Assembly: GCA_964412555.1 (NCBI GenBank)
Contig: CAYPPG010000016.1
Location: 57,104 to 121,103 of the forward strand
Direction of reading: 5' to 3'
Length of the DNA: 64,000 nt
Origin: CAYPPG01 sp964412555
GTDB taxonomy: Bacteria > Hinthialibacterota > Hinthialibacteria > Hinthialibacterales > Hinthialibacteraceae
Positions within the stretch are counted from its first letter, which is position 1, and every line of letters starts with the position of its first letter. The translations under genes were made by a program, and so were the position numbers. The notes under the pieces were generated by a model. It was not told where the DNA came from, did not search any database, and saw only the letters and a list, made by a program, of their open reading frames with translations. Of the stretch, positions 60,391-64,000 are shown piece after piece.

Positions 60391-60423
60391 TGCAGGGGCA
60401 AACTGCACTTGCCCATGGTTCCC
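60391..60423. repeat. ACCATGGGCAAG palindromic repeat, inverted copy
   Basis: Reads TGCAGGGGCAAACTGCACTT, then GCCCATGGTTCCC, the complement of the GGTACCATGGGCAAG family at 31713, 33310, 33670 and 35200. In the same gap, TTCCACACTCAACCCCATA (60253-60271) recurs exactly at 61651-61669. Confidence 0.75.
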
Positions 60424-60503
60424 GTTGAAATACTGGCTGCGATACATTCAAAATAATGATATAATTGAAAGGAATGGTAAAAACATCCACTCAGGAGACA
60501 CAA

Positions 60504-60815
60504 ATGATTTCTAAGGGGTTACGTAAAAACATACAAGAAATACTGTCTCCACTCGAATATGATCGAGTCATTCTATTTGGGTCTCGCGCCCGTGGGGATT
60601 ATACGCCGGAGAGCGACTTCGATCTTCTGGTTATCTTGAAGGATGCAGCTTCTCTGCGTGATAAAATCCATCTATCTACCCGCCTAAGAAAACAATTTGC
60701 TCAACAGATGATCGATGTTGATGTTTTAGTCAAAGATAATCGGGATATCGAGTATTTGCAGGATAAACCTGGCAGCGTCGTTCGGAATGCCCTTCGAGAA
60801 GGGCTTTCACTATGA
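60504..60815 (+). CDS. MNT-type nucleotidyltransferase antitoxin
   Basis: A 103-residue minimal nucleotidyltransferase: ILFGSRARGDYTPESDFDLLVIL, with G-S (26-27) and D-x-D (Asp38, Asp40), the NTase active site. In MNT-HEPN modules it adenylylates, and so silences, the HEPN toxin. ATG 60504 with AGGAGA upstream. It overlaps the HEPN gene by 4 bp. Confidence 0.88.
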   Translation: MISKGLRKNIQEILSPLEYDRVILFGSRARGDYTPESDFDLLVILKDAASLRDKIHLSTRLRKQFAQQMIDVDVLVKDNRDIEYLQDKPGSVVRNALREGLSL

Positions 60816-61198
60816 ACAATGAATATCTGCAAAATTGGATTCTGAAAGCCGATAAAGACTTAAAAGTTGCGGAGCATGAACTTGACATCGACAGGGAAAA
60901 TCGTGTTACAGAGGCCATTTGTTTTCACTGCCAACAAGCCGTTGAAAAGTATTTGAAAGCTTACCTTATATTTCGTAATGTTGATTTCGGTAAAACCCAC
61001 AATATCGAATATCTTCTGGAATTATGTGCCACATACGATAAGGTATTTCACACAATAGAAGTAGGAAACCTCTCATTTTATGCTGTCGAAGTCCGCTATC
61101 CCGATGATTTCTACATTCCTACGACCAAAGAAGCCAAAGAAAGTATGAAAATAGCAAGAACTGTTAAAAACATTGTGCTTGATCGGATAAAAGGGTAA
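60812..61198 (+). CDS. HEPN-domain toxin-like protein
   Basis: A 128-residue HEPN protein: LQNWILKADKDLKVAEHEL, ICFHCQQAVEKYLKAYLIF, GKTHNIEYLLELC and VRYPDDFYIPTTKEAKESMKIA. The Arg of the usual R-x4-6-H site is in RYPDDFYIPT but the His is replaced, as in many HEPN partners of MNT proteins. HEPN proteins are RNases or modification targets. Paired with the MNT gene upstream as a type VII toxin-antitoxin. Confidence 0.86.
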   Translation: MNNEYLQNWILKADKDLKVAEHELDIDRENRVTEAICFHCQQAVEKYLKAYLIFRNVDFGKTHNIEYLLELCATYDKVFHTIEVGNLSFYAVEVRYPDDFYIPTTKEAKESMKIARTVKNIVLDRIKG

Positions 61199-61269
61199 TT
61201 CATCGAACAAGTCGATTCAGCGACATTTTTGCGCAACAAATTTGTTATGGAAAACAACGGAGAAATCCC

Positions 61270-61521
61270 ATGAAAACCGCAGATGAGATTATTGAAAAAA
61301 TCGCGGAATTATCTCCCGAAGAACGGCAAAAAGTGGAAACATACAATGCGCTTTTGAAAGATTCTGTTGTGCGGAATGTGCATCCAGCCGATCTCCTTCG
61401 CCAGCGGCTTATTTTTACAGTAGGCGCAGCAACCGGAAGGTTTCATTGGGTCGCCGGGGAATTCTTCTATTTAGATGGCGAGAATTCATGCGACTCTTTC
61501 TTGACTGTCAGGATAATATAG
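61270..61521 (+). pseudogene. Degenerating antitoxin-like gene, copy 1 of a duplicated segment
   Basis: MKTADEIIEKIAELSPEERQKVETYNALLK onward; the first 20 residues resemble the N-terminal helix of small antitoxins, but the rest (VGAATGRFHWVAGEFFYLDG) does not. A second copy lies at about 62482-62745 with one base lost in the run of A after 62515, shifting the frame. Both copies therefore look like decaying genes. Confidence 0.5.
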
Positions 61522-61845
61522 CGTAATGTACTGAAATCATTGAATGAATGGATGAGTTAGAATCATGAGCGGGACTCTTACTAGGCTTAGTCATGTATAA
61601 CAGAGTGATTTCTTTTTTGACTTATTGGGCGACAAAAACGGAATCTTTCATTCCACACTCAACCCCATATTGACAGTCCATATCAACAAAGTTTATCGAA
61701 TTGGTCAAGGTGTAGTTCATTACCCATTTTACAAAGCCGCAGCTATTCTGTATAATTAAAGTCAAAGTTTTTGTAGAATGGTTCACACATTACAACCTAT
61801 TGAGGATCGATTGACAGGAGTATCAAACCAAGAAAGGTACATCGG
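61522..61845. other. Intergenic region
   Basis: The 324-bp gap before the DUF6036-type pair has no gene. It contains the second copy of TTCCACACTCAACCCCATA (61651-61669). Confidence 0.55.
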
Positions 61846-62052
61846 ATGTCTTCGAACGATCCATCCAACCTGAAAATTGATAAAACGGCTTTTTCCATCG
61901 GACATCTCACCGATGAATCCGATGAAAAATCCTATTGGCTATCGCGCACACCACAGGAGCGATTGCAACATATGGAAGTATTACGCCGGTTTAACTATGG
62001 AGATCGAGTTTACGAACGACTTCAAAGAGTTCTTGAGATTGCTCAACTCTAA
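61846..62052 (+). CDS. Small partner of the nucleotidyltransferase
   Basis: A 68-residue acidic protein, MSSNDPSNLKIDKTAFSIGH onward, with DESDEKSYWLSRTPQERLQHMEVLRRFNYGDRV at its centre. The pattern S-Y-W-L-x-R-T-P-Q-E-R-L-x-x-x-E-x-L-R-x-x-x-Y-G-D-R is common to small proteins encoded just before, and overlapping by about 50 bp, nucleotidyltransferases of the DUF6036 type; here the overlap is 56 bp. Likely a toxin-antitoxin pair. Confidence 0.75.
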   Translation: MSSNDPSNLKIDKTAFSIGHLTDESDEKSYWLSRTPQERLQHMEVLRRFNYGDRVYERLQRVLEIAQL

Positions 62053-62443
62053 CCAAGTGGAGTATCTTGTGGTAGGTGGTTATGCTGTCGCCTATTACGG
62101 ATATCCTCGTGCCACGAATGATCTCGATATTTGGATTGCAATGCACCCTGAAAATGCACAACGGCTGGTTTCAGTACTTACTGAATTCGGATTTAACACC
62201 CCGAATGTAACGCCAGATATTTTTCTAAAAGAACACAACGTGATTCGACTGGGGAATCCACCCATCCGCATCAAGATTTTGACAACGATTTCGGGTGTAG
62301 AATTCAACGCATGTTACGCAGAGCGTGTTGTAGATACGATCAATGGAATACCCGTGAACATAATCAGTTTACCTCGATTAAAAGAAAACAAAAGAAAAAG
62401 CGGAAGATTGAAGGATTTAAGTGACTTAGAGTATCTTCCGTAA
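61997..62443 (+). CDS. AbiEii/DUF6036-type nucleotidyltransferase
   Basis: A 148-residue protein from ATG 61997: MEIEFTNDFKEFLRLLNSNQ onward, with VEYLVVGGYAVAYYGYPRATNDLDIWI holding the G-G and D-x-D of the nucleotidyltransferase fold. ISLPRLKENKRKSGRLKDLSDLEYL, the standard C-terminus of this family, is present. Related enzymes are abortive-infection or toxin components. It overlaps the small partner gene on a different frame. Confidence 0.84.
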   Translation: MEIEFTNDFKEFLRLLNSNQVEYLVVGGYAVAYYGYPRATNDLDIWIAMHPENAQRLVSVLTEFGFNTPNVTPDIFLKEHNVIRLGNPPIRIKILTTISGVEFNACYAERVVDTINGIPVNIISLPRLKENKRKSGRLKDLSDLEYLP

Positions 62444-62792
62444 AAATGTCCGGTGCATTAATTTGTTTTGAGTAAACCACGCCGAGATCCCAGGAAAACC
62501 TCCGATGAGGTCATTGAAAAATCGCGGAATTATCTCCTGAAGAACGGTAAAAAGTGGAAACATACAAAGCGCTTTTGAAAGATCCTGTCGTGCGGAATGT
62601 GCATCCAGTCGATTTCATTTGCCGGCGGCTGATTTTTAACGTCAGGCGCAGCAACCGGAAGGTTTCATCGGATCGCAGGGGAATTCTTTTATCCAGACGG
62701 GGAGAATTCATGCGGACCTTTCTTGACTATCAAGAAAGAATGGCATAAAGTTTGAAAAAGTTTGAATAAATTGCTAGATTTTAGGAGAAATG
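62444..62792. other. Gap containing second copy of duplicated decaying gene
   Basis: From about 62482 to 62745 this region is about 80% identical to 61258-61515, including GTGCGGAATGTGCATCCAG and GCAGCAACCGGAAGGTTTCAT. The start codon is lost and a single-base deletion near 62516 breaks the frame. Beyond it lies only the AGGAG site of the next gene. Confidence 0.75.
62482..62745 (+). pseudogene. Degenerate copy 2 of the antitoxin-like gene
   Basis: Frameshifted and start-less relative of 61270-61521. The direct copies flank the nucleotidyltransferase pair, so the locus probably arose by insertion between or duplication around them. Confidence 0.65.
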
Positions 62793-64000
62793 ATGAAATT
62801 AATATCATCTTTAAATTTTGGTTACAATGATGCTGAAAATTACAAAATAAGAGAGAACAAGGAATTTTTCAATAAAATATTTGTTAAAAATAATTTTTTA
62901 GAAAATCTTTTAGATAATGATAAATATTTTTTAATAGGTGAGAAAGGTACAGGCAAAACTGCATATGCAGTTTTTTTAGCTAATAACAACTATAAGGAAA
63001 CAGATTCTGATTTGAAATATATCAGAGAGACTGATTATGCTAAATTCGTTTCCTTGAAAAAATCAAAACACCTACAGTTATCAGATTACACTTCAATTTG
63101 GAAAGTTATTCTATTGCTTCTCATCTGCTCTGGAATAACTAACAATAAGGTCATTACTAAGATATTCACAAAAAGAAAAAGACTACAAGCTATCAGCCAA
63201 GCTATTAATGAATATTATGCACATGCATTTTCTCCAGAGATCATCAATGCGTTACAAATTATTGAAAATAGTAAGATAGCAGCCGAATTATTCAATAAAT
63301 ATTTAAAAACAAGCGGTGAGGAATCTTATACTATATCATTCAATGAATCTAAATTTCAAGTCAATTTGATGTATCTCGAAAGACAATTTAAAGATACATT
63401 AAAGATGGTAAAGTTAATGAGTAATCGTTTGTTGTTTATTGATGGCATTGATATTAGGCCTGGAACTATACCGTATGCTGATTATCTTGAATGTATTAAA
63501 GGATTAGCAAATGCTGTGTGGGAATTAAATTCAGATTTTTTTAGCCAAATTAGAGACTCAAAAGGAAGGCTTAGGGTTATTCTTTTGATGCGTCCAGATA
63601 TCTTTAATTCTTTGAATTTGCAAAATTCTACTAATAAACTTATGGACAATTCTGTTTTTTTGGATTGGCGTACAACTTATCCCGCATATCGTACATCAAA
63701 ACTTTTTAATGTAGCAGATTCCATGTTGCGCGTTCAACAACATGAACAACTTTCCTTTGGTGAAGCCTGGGATTATTACTTACCTTGGAAATCCAAATCA
63801 ACCAACCCAATACGTGAATTTGATGATTCCTTCATTGATATATTGAGAATTTCTTATTCAAGACCAAGAGATATTATAACTATTTTAATATTTCTCCAGG
63901 AAATACATAACACATTGAATAGAGAATCTGATTGTTTTTACCAAAAGGATCTCTTTAGTGATAATTTTTCAAATAATTATTCACAGTATCTCATGGGAAG
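62793..64000 (+). CDS. Sll1717/FunZ-type P-loop ATPase, C-terminus beyond the window
   Basis: An open frame runs from ATG 62793 (also ATG 62790) off the right edge, at least 402 residues, with an AGGAG site 5 bp upstream. It begins MKLISSLNFGYNDAENYKIRENKEFF. Walker A is IGEKGTGKTAYAVFLAN (near 50-66), and Walker B RLLFIDGIDIRPG (near 211-223). ILLMRPDIFNSL near 260 and SYSRPRDIITILIFLQE near 350-365 fit the Sll1717 P-loop ATPase family, which is common in defence islands. Very AT-rich, so likely acquired. Its effector partner, if any, is outside the window. Confidence 0.8.
   Translation, partial: MKLISSLNFGYNDAENYKIRENKEFFNKIFVKNNFLENLLDNDKYFLIGEKGTGKTAYAVFLANNNYKETDSDLKYIRETDYAKFVSLKKSKHLQLSDYTSIWKVILLLLICSGITNNKVITKIFTKRKRLQAISQAINEYYAHAFSPEIINALQIIENSKIAAELFNKYLKTSGEESYTISFNESKFQVNLMYLERQFKDTLKMVKLMSNRLLFIDGIDIRPGTIPYADYLECIKGLANAVWELNSDFFSQIRDSKGRLRVILLMRPDIFNSLNLQNSTNKLMDNSVFLDWRTTYPAYRTSKLFNVADSMLRVQQHEQLSFGEAWDYYLPWKSKSTNPIREFDDSFIDILRISYSRPRDIITILIFLQEIHNTLNRESDCFYQKDLFSDNFSNNYSQYLMG

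Noticed and set aside
1..64000. tRNA or rRNA genes
   Set aside because: I found no cloverleaf with a T-loop sequence and no rRNA-like segment. A tRNA search program would be needed to rule out a divergent one.

Overview
The window is 64 kb of bacterial chromosome, broken once by a run of 100 N (18589-18688) inside a tandem repeat, so it is probably a scaffold from a draft or metagenome assembly. Most of it has moderate GC and carries single-copy housekeeping genes (glnA, der, plsY, hisA, galK, an AICAR transformylase, tatA, a pyruvoyl arginine decarboxylase with agmatinase). These are mixed with many secreted or membrane proteins: PhoPQ-related hydrolase, DUF1080 with FG-GAP repeats, SUMF1-fold, TPR, PKD and M23-like proteins. 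A type II secretion/type IV pilus-like ATPase, a GspF protein and a pseudopilin are present. This mix suggests an uncultured Gram-negative lineage of the PVC/Hydrogenedentes/Sumerlaeota/Omnitrophota kind. That placement is an inference from gene families only; no rRNA gene is present to confirm it.

Layout. 1-831 is a graveyard of small antitoxin-like genes. 942-14779 is mostly minus strand: DUF5009 membrane acyltransferase, PhoPQ-related hydrolase, AICAR transformylase, galactokinase with a sugar-1-phosphate nucleotidyltransferase, an aspartic protease, HicAB, a CBS-domain membrane protein, a purine permease and a lipoprotein. A YddG-like exporter, a frameshifted DinB gene and a pseudopilin lie on the plus strand. 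14939-28785 is mostly plus strand: two STAS proteins with a flippase-like membrane protein, a transglutaminase/TPR protein, a GT-C glycosyltransferase, a TPR protein, a SUMF1-fold protein, a very unusual secretion ATPase fused to a signal-peptide/TPR region, an endonuclease/phosphatase-fold lipoprotein and the DUF1080 protein.

28928-35234 is an accessory region. It starts with an AT-rich three-gene operon (unknown 150-aa protein, HELGH zinc metallopeptidase, dCTP deaminase) behind its own promoter, which is a good candidate for an undescribed antiphage system. Two PIN toxin loci follow, one of them truncated at a dispersed palindromic repeat. An orphan phage terminase large subunit then carries two copies of a composite repeat inside its reading frame. 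35241-40658 returns to core genes: a translationally coupled der-plsY-hisA operon, then glnA behind a near-perfect sigma-54 promoter. 41445-47686 is a second candidate defence module: a SNF2/RapA-type helicase followed 2 bp later by a sacsin-like GHKL ATPase.

48203-60237 holds tatA, two more STAS proteins, a zinc peptidase, the arginine-to-putrescine pair, GspF, two YbjQ-type proteins, a PrsW-like protease, an N-terminally incomplete response regulator and a run of secreted proteins. 60504-64000 is a third accessory cluster: MNT-HEPN toxin-antitoxin, an AbiEii/DUF6036-type nucleotidyltransferase with an overlapping small partner, two copies of a decaying gene, and a Sll1717-type P-loop ATPase that runs off the right edge.

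At least six families of short palindromic intergenic repeats are scattered through the window. Several lie inside or at the ends of genes and appear to have shaped coding sequence.
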